Below are positions 8,368 to 16,862 of a stretch of 64,000 nucleotides of DNA, piece after piece. A model generated the notes under the pieces. That model did no database searches, was not told the origin of the DNA, and saw nothing but the letters and a program-made list of their open reading frames with translations. Source of the stretch: Holophagales bacterium (lineage in GTDB: Bacteria > Acidobacteriota > Thermoanaerobaculia > Multivoradales > Multivoraceae); NCBI GenBank assembly GCA_009837885.1, contig VXSP01000029.1, forward strand, positions 8,150 through 72,149, written 5' to 3'. The translations under genes were made by a program, and so were the position numbers. Within the stretch, counting starts at the first letter, position 1; the number at the start of each line of letters is the position of its first letter.

Positions 8368-9672
8368 GTGAAGACCGGAATCGGGGACACGGAAAGCGGA
8401 TCCGGCCCCGACACCGGCGGCGGGCGGTTCTCGCGGATCAACTGGGGCTTCTACGGCTGGCGGATGCTGCCCGCCGCCTGGCTGATCTACGGCCTCGGCG
8501 CGGCACCCTTCTACAGTTGGGGTTTCTTCGCCGCCGGCATGAACGCTGAGTTGGGGTTGACACGCGCTGACAGCGGCCTTGCGTTCGGGATCTGGACGTT
8601 CTTCGGCGGCGCGGTCGCGCCTCTCATTGGAATCTGCCTGACCCGGTTCGGGCCGCGGCCGGTGTTTACGCTTGGCTTCTTCGTGGTGGCTGGCGCCTAC
8701 TACCTGACGAGCCGGGCGCAGGACCGGTGGGACGTCCTGCTGTACTTCGGTCTGTTCGCCGGCTTGACCCACACCTTCACCACGGTGCTGCCGACTCAGA
8801 CTCTGGCGACGAACTGGTTCCTGCGCTGGCGAGCCAGCGCGCTGGCCTTCCTGCTGACCGCGGCTGGCCTGATGGGCCCGCTGATTCTGCACTTGGACGC
8901 GGTTCTCCTGGGCAGGGGCGGGACCTGGCGCGAAGGCTGGGGGTTCATCGCTGTTCTTTGCTGCGTCCTCGGCGCTCTGTCGTTCATTGCCATTCGCAAC
9001 CGCCCGGAGTCGGTTGGCCAACTCCGCGATGGGGCGCGTTCGCTGACCGAAGTGGAGGCGACGGCTTCCCGGGCCGAGCCTGCGGGCGGCGACCACTGGA
9101 CCGCGGTCGAGGCGCTCCGGACTCCACAGTTCGCACTGATGGTGATCTGCGGCCTGGGCTATGCCGTGCCGTGGGGCGTCGTGAATGCCCATGGGGGCCT
9201 CCATCTGCGCGATGTCGGATTCGGCGATGCGCCGGTGGCGGCTCTGCTGGGTCTCATGATCCTCTGCAGCACGGGTGGCCGCATCGCGGGCGCGCTGGGC
9301 GATCTCGTTCGGCCTCCGCGTCTCCTCGGCTTCGCTCTCGCCATGGAAGGCGCCGGGATGGCCCTCTTTCTCCTCGCCGGCACGGCGTGGACCGCCCGCG
9401 TCGCTCTCGTCCTTCTCGGTCTCGGGTTCGGTATGGCCTACATCAGCCAGGCCGCGACCTTCGCCAGCTTCTTCGGCCGTCGCGCCTTCGCCACGACGAC
9501 GGGCACACGGTTCGCGATCGGAGCACCATTCGGGGCGCTCGTTCCTTTCCTCGCAGGCCTGGCGTTCGACACGTGGGGCAGCTACGCCGTTCCGTTTCTG
9601 GCGATTGCCACGGTGACCCTGATCGGGTCGGTCGTCGCGTTCTTCTTGCAGCCGCCACGGAAGAAGAACTGA
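8368..9672 (+). CDS. MFS transporter
   Basis: Twelve-helix major facilitator superfamily protein of 434 aa, starting at GTG 21 nt after the preceding GST gene. The first helix begins near residue 28 (FYGWRMLPAAWLIYGLG); the inter-half loop is hydrophilic (about residues 210-250). The INWGFYGWRM opening and overall form resemble monocarboxylate/oxalate-formate type MFS carriers (OFA-like), which move organic acids. Substrate assignment is inference only. Probably co-transcribed with the upstream GST. Confidence 0.85.
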   Translation: MKTGIGDTESGSGPDTGGGRFSRINWGFYGWRMLPAAWLIYGLGAAPFYSWGFFAAGMNAELGLTRADSGLAFGIWTFFGGAVAPLIGICLTRFGPRPVFTLGFFVVAGAYYLTSRAQDRWDVLLYFGLFAGLTHTFTTVLPTQTLATNWFLRWRASALAFLLTAAGLMGPLILHLDAVLLGRGGTWREGWGFIAVLCCVLGALSFIAIRNRPESVGQLRDGARSLTEVEATASRAEPAGGDHWTAVEALRTPQFALMVICGLGYAVPWGVVNAHGGLHLRDVGFGDAPVAALLGLMILCSTGGRIAGALGDLVRPPRLLGFALAMEGAGMALFLLAGTAWTARVALVLLGLGFGMAYISQAATFASFFGRRAFATTTGTRFAIGAPFGALVPFLAGLAFDTWGSYAVPFLAIATVTLIGSVVAFFLQPPRKKN

Positions 9673-9685
9673 CGACGTTGCCGTC

Positions 9686-11143
9686 TCAGCGTCCGGAGGC
9701 GCCGGCTGGCGGTTGTCCCCGAACGTGGTTGCGCCAGGCGTCGAGGGCCCGCTCGCGTGCCGCGGCGTGGTCGACCATGGGCAGCGGATAGGTCTCCCCG
9801 AGCCGGACGCCGGCCGCGGCGAGTGTCGGCTCGGTTGCCTGCCAGGGTGCGTGGACCGCGCTGTCGGGAAGGCGTCGTAGCTCGGGCACCCATCTCCTGA
9901 GGTACGCGCCCGCGGAGTCGAAGCGCCGCGACTGGGCGACCGGGTTGAAGATCCGGAAGTAGGGCGCCGCGTCGGCGCCGCTTCCCGCGGTCCACTGCCA
10001 GCCGCAACTGTTGTTGGCCCAGTCCGCGTCGACCAGAGTGTCCCAGAACCAGTCCGCGCCGTGTCGCCAGTGGATCAGCAGGTGCTTGGTCAGAAAGGAG
10101 GCGACGAGCATCCGCACCCGGTTGTGCATCCAGCCCGTGGTCCAGAGTTCGCGCATCCCGGCGTCGACGATGGGGTATCCGGTCCGGCCGCGCTGCCAGC
10201 GGCGGAGATCGTCTGGAGAGTCCCGCCACGGCATGCGGTCGAAGCCGGGTCTGAGGTTCCGGGTCCCCAGCTCCGGATTGTGGAACAGGAGGTGGTAGCT
10301 GAACTCGCGCCACCCGAGCTCGCGCAGGAAGGCCTCACGTGGTCTGCGAGGCAGGGCGGTGGCCGCCGCTGCTACCTGGCGCGGACCGATCTCGCCGAAG
10401 TGGAGGTAGGGCGACAAACGGCTGGTTGCTTCGATCCCCGGCCGGTCGCGATCCTGGTCGTACTGTTCCGCCGCGCCGGCCAGGAAGGCGCGGAGGCGTT
10501 TCCGTGCCCCCTCCTCGCCAGGCTGCCAGACCTCGCGGAAGCCGGCCGCCCAATCCGGCTCGTGGCAGCGGAGCTCCCAGCTCTCCAGATCGTCGCTGCG
10601 AGGCCACGCGGCCGGCGCCGCGGCCGGCGGTGCAGCGGCAACCGGTCGCGCAAGGCCGTGCTCCACGCACTTCCGCCAGAACGGCGTGAACACCCGGTAC
10701 GGCCGGCCGGTGCCGCTTCGGATGTGTTCCGGTTCGAACAGGAGGCCGGCCTGGAACCTCCGCGTCCTGGGACCTCTTTCGTTCCAGCTTTCCTCGAACT
10801 CCCGGTCGCGCTGCTCGATCGCCGGTTCGTACAGCCGGTTCCAGACGAGCGTCGAGGCGCCGGTTTCCCGAGCCAGATCGGAGATGACCTGGCCGGTGTT
10901 CCCGCGCCGGAGAACGAGTTGGCTGCCCTGGCGGTGCAACGTCCGGTCCAGCGCCTCGAGACTGCCGTGCAGCCACCACCGCGACGCGCCGCCGATCGGC
11001 TGCTCGCCTTCCTCCTCGTCCAGCACGAAGACGGGGACGACGGGACGTCCGCTACTGGCGGCCCAGGACCACGCGGGGTTGTCGGTCAGCCGCAGGTCGC
11101 GGCGGAACCAGGCGAGGATGGGCCGCTGGGTGGTTGGAGGCAT
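9686..11143 (-). CDS. phrB: deoxyribodipyrimidine photo-lyase (cryptochrome/photolyase family)
   Basis: Light-dependent repair of cyclobutane pyrimidine dimers. The 485-aa protein has the N-terminal antenna-cofactor Rossmann domain (WFRRDLRLTDNPAW at 12-25) and the C-terminal FAD-binding helical domain with the family signature NNSCGWQW near residues 375-382 followed by DAAPYFRIFNP. The first glycine of the usual NNGGWQW is Ser and the second Cys. The frame continues 29 codons upstream, but the ATG at 11143 gives the canonical N terminus and has a TACGCT hexamer (11152-11157) 8 nt before it. It is divergent from the PQQ protein gene. Confidence 0.92.
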   Translation of the reverse strand: MPPTTQRPILAWFRRDLRLTDNPAWSWAASSGRPVVPVFVLDEEEGEQPIGGASRWWLHGSLEALDRTLHRQGSQLVLRRGNTGQVISDLARETGASTLVWNRLYEPAIEQRDREFEESWNERGPRTRRFQAGLLFEPEHIRSGTGRPYRVFTPFWRKCVEHGLARPVAAAPPAAAPAAWPRSDDLESWELRCHEPDWAAGFREVWQPGEEGARKRLRAFLAGAAEQYDQDRDRPGIEATSRLSPYLHFGEIGPRQVAAAATALPRRPREAFLRELGWREFSYHLLFHNPELGTRNLRPGFDRMPWRDSPDDLRRWQRGRTGYPIVDAGMRELWTTGWMHNRVRMLVASFLTKHLLIHWRHGADWFWDTLVDADWANNSCGWQWTAGSGADAAPYFRIFNPVAQSRRFDSAGAYLRRWVPELRRLPDSAVHAPWQATEPTLAAAGVRLGETYPLPMVDHAAARERALDAWRNHVRGQPPAGASGR

Positions 11144-11151
11144 GCAGGCGG

Positions 11152-11157
11152 AGCGTA
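11152..11157 (-). promoter_or_regulatory. -10-like hexamer for photolyase, leaderless spacing
   Basis: TACGCT on the minus strand ends 8 nt before the ATG at 11143; no ribosome-binding site separates them. No convincing -35 box is seen. Confidence 0.5.
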
Positions 11158-11201
11158 CGGCAGTTGACGTCGAAGCCGTGACGGAACAGAGTGTCCGAGC
11201 G

Positions 11202-12482
11202 ATGAGGCGACAGGACACCGTGACGCCCATCTCGCGCCCCGGCGTGTTGACCGCCGTCGGCCTCTTTCTGCTCGCGCTCTCCGCGACGCCTCAGCCGGCC
11301 GTGGCCGAAGACTGGCCGCAGTGGAGAGGCCCGGGGCGGGACGGCGTCTCGACAGAAACCGGGCTCGCCGACCGCTGGCCGGCCGGGGGGCCGCCGCTGC
11401 TGTGGCGTATCGACGGCCTGGGCGAGGGCTATGGCACGGTGGCGGTCGTCGAGGGCTCGCTCTACGTCCAGGGGACCCGCGGCGGTCGAAGCCTCGTTTT
11501 CACCCTCGACGCGTCGGACGGCAGCGTCCGCTGGGAGCGTGAACTCGGCTCCCGGCTACGCGACAGCCGCGGCAACGGCCCGCGCGGCACGCCGACCGTG
11601 GCCGGTGATTCTCTCTATGCGCTGACCGGCGTCGGGGACCTGGCGCGCATCCGTCTCTCGGACGGGAACGTGGCGTGGCAGCGGAACATCCTGCGGGACT
11701 TCGGCCAGCGGAACATCAGTTGGGGCATCAGCGAGTCGCCGCTGATCGAGGGCGACTGGGTGATCGTGATGCCGGGCGGCGACGGCGGCGCCATCGCGGC
11801 CCTGGACCGGGAGACGGGCGCCACGGTGTGGACCAGTAGCGGCCTGACCGACCGGGCCGGCTACTCCTCCCTGATCGCCGTCGATCTGGAGGACGGCGGC
11901 GAGCCCTTGCGGGCGATCGTCGGCTTCACGGCGCGGGCCGGCGTCGGCGTGCGGGCCTCGGACGGCGAGCTGCTCTGGCACTACCGTGAGCCGGCCAACC
12001 GCACGGCGAACGCGGCGACACCGATCTGCGCGGACGGCCTCGCCTTCTACACCTCGGACTACGGCACCGGCGGCGGCGCGCTCCGGGTGCGGGTGGCCGG
12101 CGACAACGTGAGCACCGGACAGGCGTGGTTCCAGTCGCGCCTCCGGAACCATCACGGCGGCGTCGTGCTCCACGAAGGACATCTCTACGGGTTCTTCGGC
12201 AGCGCGCTTGCCTGCGTGGACTTCGAAACCGGTGAAACCGTGTGGCGGGACCGCAGCGTCGGCAAGGGTTCGCTCACTCTCGCGGACGGCAAGCTGTTCC
12301 TGCTTGGCGAGAGGCACCTCGCCGGTCTGGCGGAAGTGACTCCCGATGGCTACGTCGAGCTGGGCCGCTTCGACGTGGACAACCGCGGTCGTCCGAGCTG
12401 GGCCCATCCGGTGGTCAGCAACGGCGTGCTCTACATCCGCAACTGGGACGAATTGCTGGCGTACGACGTTTCGTCCCCCTGA
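11202..12482 (+). CDS. exported PQQ-binding-like beta-propeller protein
   Basis: A 426-aa secreted protein. A signal peptide (about 1-35, ending AVAEDW) precedes a PQQ-type WD/propeller fold with the typical opening DWPQWRGPGRDGVS and repeated blade strands such as GSVRWERELG, GATVWTSSG, GELLWHYREP and GETVWRD. It lacks the metal/PQQ ligands of quinoprotein dehydrogenases, as is usual for this family in Planctomycetota and Acidobacteriota, so a binding or scaffold role is more likely than catalysis. The track of the frame runs far upstream, but the ATG at 11202 opens the signal peptide; upstream codons are antisense to the photolyase. Confidence 0.87.
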   Translation: MRRQDTVTPISRPGVLTAVGLFLLALSATPQPAVAEDWPQWRGPGRDGVSTETGLADRWPAGGPPLLWRIDGLGEGYGTVAVVEGSLYVQGTRGGRSLVFTLDASDGSVRWERELGSRLRDSRGNGPRGTPTVAGDSLYALTGVGDLARIRLSDGNVAWQRNILRDFGQRNISWGISESPLIEGDWVIVMPGGDGGAIAALDRETGATVWTSSGLTDRAGYSSLIAVDLEDGGEPLRAIVGFTARAGVGVRASDGELLWHYREPANRTANAATPICADGLAFYTSDYGTGGGALRVRVAGDNVSTGQAWFQSRLRNHHGGVVLHEGHLYGFFGSALACVDFETGETVWRDRSVGKGSLTLADGKLFLLGERHLAGLAEVTPDGYVELGRFDVDNRGRPSWAHPVVSNGVLYIRNWDELLAYDVSSP

Positions 12483-12514
12483 GGCGGCCGTCCCCCGGGC
12501 ATCCTTGCCCGCAT

Positions 12515-12535
12515 CCGGCTCGGAGCCGGCTTTCT
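12515..12535 (+). terminator. probable intrinsic terminator after the PQQ-type gene
   Basis: Stem CCGGCT / AGCCGG with a CGG loop, then CTTTCT. It lies 32 nt after the stop at 12482 and just before the methyltransferase start. The T-run is short. Confidence 0.4.
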
Positions 12536-12552
12536 GGTAGTTCTGCCGCGTC

Positions 12553-13614
12553 GTGCCCATCAAGTACCTCGGTTCCAAGCGGCAGTTCGTGCCGCTGATC
12601 GCCGACATCGTCGAACAGCTTCGGCCGGCCTGCACGGTGCTCGACCTGTTCTCGGGCACGTCGCGGGTGGGCGCCGCGCTGAAGCGGCGGCAGTACCGCG
12701 TGCTGGCGAACGACTACCTGGCCTCCGGCGAAACGATCGCACGCTGCTACGTGGAGGCCGACGGCACGCCCGAGCAGCTCCGGCAGGCCAGGCTGCTGAT
12801 CGACGAATTCAACCGGCTGCCGCCGTCGGCGGGTTACTTCACGGAGGTCTTCTGCGAGAAGAGCCGCTACCTGCAGCCGAAGAACGGCGCCCGGGTAGAC
12901 GCCATCCGCGAGGAGATCGAGCGCAAGGACCTCGACCCGGAACTCCGGGCGATCGTGCTCGTCTCCCTGATGGAGGCGGCGGATCGGGTCGACAGCACGA
13001 CGGGCGTGCAGATGGCCTACCTCAAGAAGTGGGCGCCCCGAGCGTTCAATGACCTTGAGCTGAGGCTGCCTGAGATCGCGCCGCGCGCCGAAGCGGGCAA
13101 GGGCCAGGCCCACCGGATGGATGCTGTCGACGCGGTGGAAGTACTAGAAGCGGACATCGCATACCTCGATCCGCCGTACAACCAGCACAGCTACCTGGGC
13201 AACTACCACGTGTGGGAGAGCCTGGTGCTCTGGGACAAGCCGGAGCACTACGGCGTCGCCTGCAAGCGCGTCGACTGCCGTGAGCGCAAGAGCGACTTCA
13301 ACAGCAGGAAGAGGTACCGGGCTGCTTGGGAACGGGTCGTGGACCGGGTGCGGGCGCGGCACCTCGTCGTTTCCTTCAGCGACGAAGGCTTCATCGGCCG
13401 TGCGGAGATGGAGGCCCTGCTCGCGAGGCGCGGCGAAGTCCAGGTGATCGAGAACGACTACAGGCGTTACGTCGGCGCCCGGATCGGCGTCTTCAACCCG
13501 AGCGGCGAGAAAGTCGGTCGCGTGAGCCACCTGCGGAACACGGAGTATCTGTACGTCGTGTCGCCGGAGAAGCTGGAGGAGGCCGCGGTGCGAGCGGTTG
13601 CGAAAGCAGGTTGA
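12553..13614 (+). CDS. D12-class DNA N6-adenine methyltransferase, solitary
   Basis: A 353-aa Dam/D12-type adenine methyltransferase that transfers a methyl group from S-adenosylmethionine to adenine N6. IKYLGSKR (3-10) is the class-specific opening, DLFSGTSRVG (31-40) is the SAM-binding motif I, and LDPPYNQHSY (about residue 206) is the catalytic DPPY motif; SFSDEGF follows. No restriction endonuclease gene lies beside it, so it is an orphan enzyme with a regulatory or protective role. Start is GTG. Its TGA stop overlaps the -35 box of the following toxin-antitoxin promoter. Confidence 0.9.
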   Translation: MPIKYLGSKRQFVPLIADIVEQLRPACTVLDLFSGTSRVGAALKRRQYRVLANDYLASGETIARCYVEADGTPEQLRQARLLIDEFNRLPPSAGYFTEVFCEKSRYLQPKNGARVDAIREEIERKDLDPELRAIVLVSLMEAADRVDSTTGVQMAYLKKWAPRAFNDLELRLPEIAPRAEAGKGQAHRMDAVDAVEVLEADIAYLDPPYNQHSYLGNYHVWESLVLWDKPEHYGVACKRVDCRERKSDFNSRKRYRAAWERVVDRVRARHLVVSFSDEGFIGRAEMEALLARRGEVQVIENDYRRYVGARIGVFNPSGEKVGRVSHLRNTEYLYVVSPEKLEEAAVRAVAKAG

Positions 13615-13640
13615 CATACCGACATACGTGGCTGTAGCGT
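13611..13640 (+). promoter_or_regulatory. promoter of the vapBC pair with direct repeats
   Basis: A consensus TTGACA (13611-13616) and TAGCGT (13635-13640) with an 18-nt spacer. The -10 hexamer ends 7 nt before the antitoxin ATG, predicting a leaderless mRNA. Two GACATAC copies lie 8 nt apart (from 13612), a spacing suited to a ribbon-helix-helix repressor such as the encoded antitoxin. Confidence 0.6.
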
Positions 13641-13647
13641 CACCTGC

Positions 13648-13914
13648 ATGCGCACCACGGTACGGCTCGACGACGAACTTCTGGCGGAAGCGAAGCGGCA
13701 CGCGGCGCGTACCGGGCGGACGCTTACGTCACTGATCGACGAGGGACTTCGAGAGGTGCTCGCGCGAAGTGAGCGGCGGGCGCCGGCGAAGCGTGTCGAG
13801 CTGCTGACCGGCGGAGAAGGCGGCCTGAGGCCCGGAATCCGGAGCGATTCGTTTTCCGAGGTGCTTGACCAGTTGGACTGCGAACGATTCCTGAAGTCGA
13901 TTGATCGTTCCTGA
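13648..13914 (+). CDS. ribbon-helix-helix antitoxin, VapB-like
   Basis: An 88-aa antitoxin. The N terminus MRTTVRLDDELLAEAKRHA is a ribbon strand and first helix of the RHH/CopG-type DNA-binding fold, with TSLIDEGLREVL as helix 2. The C-terminal half (SDSFSEVLDQLDCERF) is the likely toxin-binding tail. It overlaps the downstream toxin by 14 nt, the normal antitoxin-first order. It is probably autoregulated through repeats in the 13611-13640 promoter. Confidence 0.85.
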   Translation: MRTTVRLDDELLAEAKRHAARTGRTLTSLIDEGLREVLARSERRAPAKRVELLTGGEGGLRPGIRSDSFSEVLDQLDCERFLKSIDRS

Positions 13915-14395
13915 CGTCAACGTGCTCGTCTACGCGCACCGCGCGGACATGACCAAGCATGAACCGTACCGTGAGTGGCTCGATGGGCTGGTGAACTCGG
14001 GCCCGGCCTACGGCATGTCGGAGATGGTGCTGAGTTCCTTCGTGAGAATCGTGACCAACCGTCGGATCTACTCGAAGCCGACGGAAAACCATGAGGCCCT
14101 TGCCAGCGCCGCCAGACTGCTGGCACCCCCCCAGTGTGTTCCGGTTCGACCGGGTCCGGGGCACTGGGAGATCTTCGAGGACCTCTGCAAACGCCATGCG
14201 GCTCGGAGCAAGCTGGTCGCCGACGCCTACCTCGCGGCGATCGTCATGGAGGCGGGGTGCGACCTGGCCACGGCGGACAGGGACTTTGCACGCTTCGAGG
14301 GTCTTCGCTGGCACCATCCGCTGGCCGGGAGACCGGGTGGACCGAGCGACGTCGTGATGGAACCGACGCGTCGCCCCTGGCTTGCGTCCGACTGA
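13901..14395 (+). CDS. PIN-domain RNase toxin, VapC family
   Basis: A 164-aa PIN-domain ribonuclease. IVPDVNVLVYAH carries the first catalytic Asp (D5), GMSEMVLSSFVRIVTN the central Glu, and LVADAYLAAIVMEAGCDLATADRDFARF the later Asp cluster. VapC toxins cleave tRNA or rRNA when freed from the antitoxin. TTG start overlaps the antitoxin gene by 14 nt, so production is coupled and lower than the antitoxin. The subgroup with the extended C terminus resembles TIGR00028-type toxins. Target RNA is unknown. Confidence 0.85.
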   Translation: MIVPDVNVLVYAHRADMTKHEPYREWLDGLVNSGPAYGMSEMVLSSFVRIVTNRRIYSKPTENHEALASAARLLAPPQCVPVRPGPGHWEIFEDLCKRHAARSKLVADAYLAAIVMEAGCDLATADRDFARFEGLRWHHPLAGRPGGPSDVVMEPTRRPWLASD

Positions 14396-14475
14396 CACGT
14401 GCCAACAATGCTCGCTCCGGGAGCACCGGCATCTTCCTCGGCGTCCGGCGGCCGAGCACCGGCTTCGAGATCGGA

Positions 14476-15129
14476 TCAGTCGCGCAGGGGACCTGATCGC
14501 TCGGCGTCGGCGAACCCGATCCGGAACCCTGGCCGGGCTTCGAGCCGGCCCATGTAGGCGACTACGTTCGGGTACCTCTCGTCAAGCAGGCCCAGTCGCT
14601 GCGCCAGGGCCAGCGAGTAGCCCATCATGATGTCGGCGGCCGAGAATTCACAGCCGAGCAGGTAGTCGCGGCCTTCGAGCGCCGCCTCGACGGCGTCGAG
14701 GCAGATCTCGGCCCGTTCCCGGCCGTCCTCGACGACGGCGGGTATGCGCTCCGGCTCCGGCTTGAGGATGCGGTGGTGGACCATGTCGCCGAGCGGCCGG
14801 GCGAGGCTCGCCTCGGCGAACCAGGACCACTGCAAGAACAGCGCGCTCTCGGGGCTGCCCGCGGGCGGCTGCAGGCGGCCTTCCCCGTACCGCTCCAGGA
14901 TGTAGTGGACCATCGCGCCGGACTCGATCATCGTGAAGGGACTGCCGTCCGCGTCGACGTCGGTCATCGCCGGCACCTTGCCGATCGGGTTGAGCCGCCG
15001 CCATTCGGCTGACTTGCGGTACTCCGGGCTGAAGTCGACCGGGACGACTTCGTAGGGCAGGCCGAGTTCCTCGCAGAGCCAGATGACTCTGGCCGAGCGG
15101 GTGCGCGGCACGTGGTAGATCGTGATCAT
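14476..15129 (-). CDS. glutathione S-transferase
   Basis: A standard-length (217 aa) cytosolic GST. The thioredoxin-like domain opens ITIYHVPRTRSARVIWLCEELGLPYEV, with Ser12 as the candidate thiolate-stabilising residue; NPIGKVPAM is the cis-Pro loop and IESGAMVHYILERY the E-S glutathione contact. The helical domain has FSAADIMMGYSL, the conserved Asp N-cap motif. Likely substrate class is small electrophiles. It converges with the VapC gene and is followed on the same strand by a dienelactone hydrolase gene 70 nt upstream of its start. Confidence 0.88.
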   Translation of the reverse strand: MITIYHVPRTRSARVIWLCEELGLPYEVVPVDFSPEYRKSAEWRRLNPIGKVPAMTDVDADGSPFTMIESGAMVHYILERYGEGRLQPPAGSPESALFLQWSWFAEASLARPLGDMVHHRILKPEPERIPAVVEDGRERAEICLDAVEAALEGRDYLLGCEFSAADIMMGYSLALAQRLGLLDERYPNVVAYMGRLEARPGFRIGFADAERSGPLRD

Positions 15130-15199
15130 CGAGTTGGCGGTGGAGGCGGCAGGCGGTCAGGCCGCCGCGTGCGGCGGCTGCCCGATGCCGCGTTCCGCG

Positions 15200-16066
15200 C
15201 TACGCCAGGGCGCGCTCGAACAGGGCCAGGAGACGGCTCCAGGCCCGCTCCGCCTGGGCCTCGTGGTAGACCGGGGTGTCCGGCGGGCACCAGCCGTGCA
15301 TCGCGCCCTCGTAGACCTCGATCTCGGCGGGCAGACCCGCTGCCTCGAAGGTGTCGCGCAGCACGTCCTTGGCGTCGGGCTGCCTCTGGTCGTCGTTCTC
15401 CGCGATGGCGAACAGGTAGTGCGCCGTCATGTCCTTCACGAGCAGGTGCGGGCTGTCCGGCTGGTCCGTCACGAGTCCGCCGCCGTGGAAGGAGGCGCCG
15501 GCGCCGATGCGGTCGGGCAGGGCGGCCGCCGTCCGCATCGTCATGGGACCACCCATGCAGTAGCCCATCGTCCCCATCTTCCGGCTGCTGTCAACGGCGT
15601 CCTGCTCGTCCAGGAAGCCGACGAACGCCCTGGCGTCCGTAACGTTCGTCTCCGGGCTGAGCGACCGCATCAGCGGCATCAGCGTCTCGCGCAGCGCGCC
15701 GAAGTCCGTCCCTTCGGCGATCGGCGCCTTCTTCGTCCGGTAGTACTGGTTGACGGCGAGCACCGAGTAGCCCGACTCCGCGAGGCGGGTCGCCATCTGC
15801 CGCATCGCCGGCCGCAGACCGAACGCGTCCGGCCAGATCAGTACACCGGGATGGGCGCCGCTCGCGGGATGGACGAAGTAGCTGTCGCAGACGCCGTCGG
15901 GGGTCGTGATCTCGATCTCCGACTCCGTGACGCTCTGGGCGTTCGCCGCCCGCGGCAGCAGGATCGTCAGGCCGGCGCCCGCCGAGACGGCTCCGAACTC
16001 GCGGCGGGTCAGGCGCTTCCCGCGCAGGTACGTGGCGTTCTCGGCATCGGTTCTGTCGTCACACAT
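15200..16066 (-). CDS. Tat-exported dienelactone hydrolase family protein
   Basis: A 288-aa alpha/beta hydrolase of the dienelactone hydrolase family. The N terminus carries a Tat-like signal (TRREFGAVSAGAGLTILLP, about 20-38) ending ANAQ. The nucleophile elbow is GYCMGG (Cys nucleophile, about residue 167), followed later by ENDD (acid) and GAMHGW (His). Such enzymes hydrolyse lactones or esters; the Tat signal puts this one outside the cytoplasm, unlike classical ClcD. A ribosome site (AGGAG) lies before the ATG. Substrate is unknown. Confidence 0.9.
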   Translation of the reverse strand: MCDDRTDAENATYLRGKRLTRREFGAVSAGAGLTILLPRAANAQSVTESEIEITTPDGVCDSYFVHPASGAHPGVLIWPDAFGLRPAMRQMATRLAESGYSVLAVNQYYRTKKAPIAEGTDFGALRETLMPLMRSLSPETNVTDARAFVGFLDEQDAVDSSRKMGTMGYCMGGPMTMRTAAALPDRIGAGASFHGGGLVTDQPDSPHLLVKDMTAHYLFAIAENDDQRQPDAKDVLRDTFEAAGLPAEIEVYEGAMHGWCPPDTPVYHEAQAERAWSRLLALFERALA

Positions 16067-16101
16067 TCGTGGTTCTCCTGGGTCGGGAGTTACAGGGGAC
16101 C

Positions 16102-16446
16102 TTAGGCCGCCTCATAGATTGTCCGTCCCTCGCTCAGGGCCGGTTTGAAGATCAGGGCGTGGCTGTCGCGGTACCGCTCGACATGTTCCGACGTCGCCAC
16201 TAGGGCATCGACGGCGACTCCCACCCCGATGAGGTTCCTGTAGATCGCCTTCATCACGTCGAGGGATCGCACGCCATCTTTGACCACCAGCAGATCCACG
16301 TCGCCGTGCGGCCCCACCTCGCCCCGTGCTACCGAGCCGAAGAGGATGATCTTCTCCGGCTGTGCGACTTCCACAATGCGTCGGACGATCTCGTCCAGGA
16401 CGTCAGGGTCGAGAGTGTTCGTGCCGGCTTGCGACGGGGCGGTCAT
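16102..16446 (-). CDS. MNT-type nucleotidyltransferase (minimal, orphan)
   Basis: A 114-aa minimal nucleotidyltransferase. GSVARGEVGPHGDVDLLVV is the G-S-x(10)-D-x-D catalytic signature of the MNT fold. Such proteins normally pair with a HEPN RNase as an antitoxin that adenylylates the toxin, but no HEPN gene is adjacent: the neighbours are a hydrolase downstream and a divergent antitoxin upstream. The ATG at 16446 was chosen over longer frames because TAGACT (16454-16459) lies 7 nt before it and the protein then begins just ahead of the conserved helix. Confidence 0.85.
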   Translation of the reverse strand: MTAPSQAGTNTLDPDVLDEIVRRIVEVAQPEKIILFGSVARGEVGPHGDVDLLVVKDGVRSLDVMKAIYRNLIGVGVAVDALVATSEHVERYRDSHALIFKPALSEGRTIYEAA

Positions 16447-16453
16447 CAATGCG

Positions 16454-16459
16454 AGTCTA
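16454..16459 (-). promoter_or_regulatory. -10-like hexamer for the MNT gene, leaderless spacing
   Basis: TAGACT on the minus strand, preceded by TG, ends 7 nt before the ATG at 16446. Confidence 0.5.
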
Positions 16460-16539
16460 CAGTTCGTTGGCCCGCTCCGATGCGCTCGGGTTTGGCCGCC
16501 GGCGGCGGATATCAGTGACACTGCCATCCTGTGCTCCGG

Positions 16540-16574
16540 TTGCAATGGACTACGAGATGGTCCAGACTGGGCCA
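16540..16574 (+). promoter_or_regulatory. possible promoter/operator of the phd-vapC pair
   Basis: TTGCAA at 16540-16545 could serve as a -35 box. Two small palindromes TGGTCCA and TGGGCCA (16558-16574) lie three bases apart, 30 nt before the antitoxin ATG, where a Phd/YefM repressor would bind. The -10 match is weak. Confidence 0.3.
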
Positions 16575-16604
16575 CCTGAACCCGATTCCCCGAGGCTGTT
16601 CCCA

Positions 16605-16862
16605 ATGCAAATCTCCGTATCCGAGGCCAAGGGCAAGCTAACCGAACTTGTCCGTCGCGCCGAAGCCGGCCACGACGTGGTACTCACTCGTCATGGCCGG
16701 GCAACGGTCGCTCTGGTTCCCGTTCGGCCGCGGTCCGATCCCGACGCGCGACGGGCTGTGATCGCCTCCGTGCGCGCCGCTGCCGCCGGCAAGGCGGAAG
16801 GCGGCGCCAGCGCGGCCCGGAGCCAGGACTTTCTCTACGGCGACAGCGGTCTGCCAGAGTGA
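16605..16862 (+). CDS. Phd/YefM-family antitoxin
   Basis: An 85-aa antitoxin. The N terminus MQISVSEAKGKLTELVRRAE is the Phd/YefM dimerisation and DNA-binding fold; VVLTRHGRATVALVPV is the conserved strand with the RHGRP-like turn. The C terminus is the toxin-neutralising tail. The ATG at 16605 is the only start giving the canonical N terminus; an earlier frame start at 16362 is rejected. It overlaps the toxin by 4 nt (GTGA). Confidence 0.87.
   Translation: MQISVSEAKGKLTELVRRAEAGHDVVLTRHGRATVALVPVRPRSDPDARRAVIASVRAAAAGKAEGGASAARSQDFLYGDSGLPE

Noticed and set aside
11144..11230. 29-residue N-terminal extension of the photolyase
   Set aside because: Not conserved-looking and antisense to the start of the PQQ-type gene; ATG 11143 gives the canonical start.
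16102..16446. MNT as half of a HEPN-MNT toxin-antitoxin pair
   Set aside because: No HEPN-like frame is adjacent on either side, so it is annotated as an orphan.
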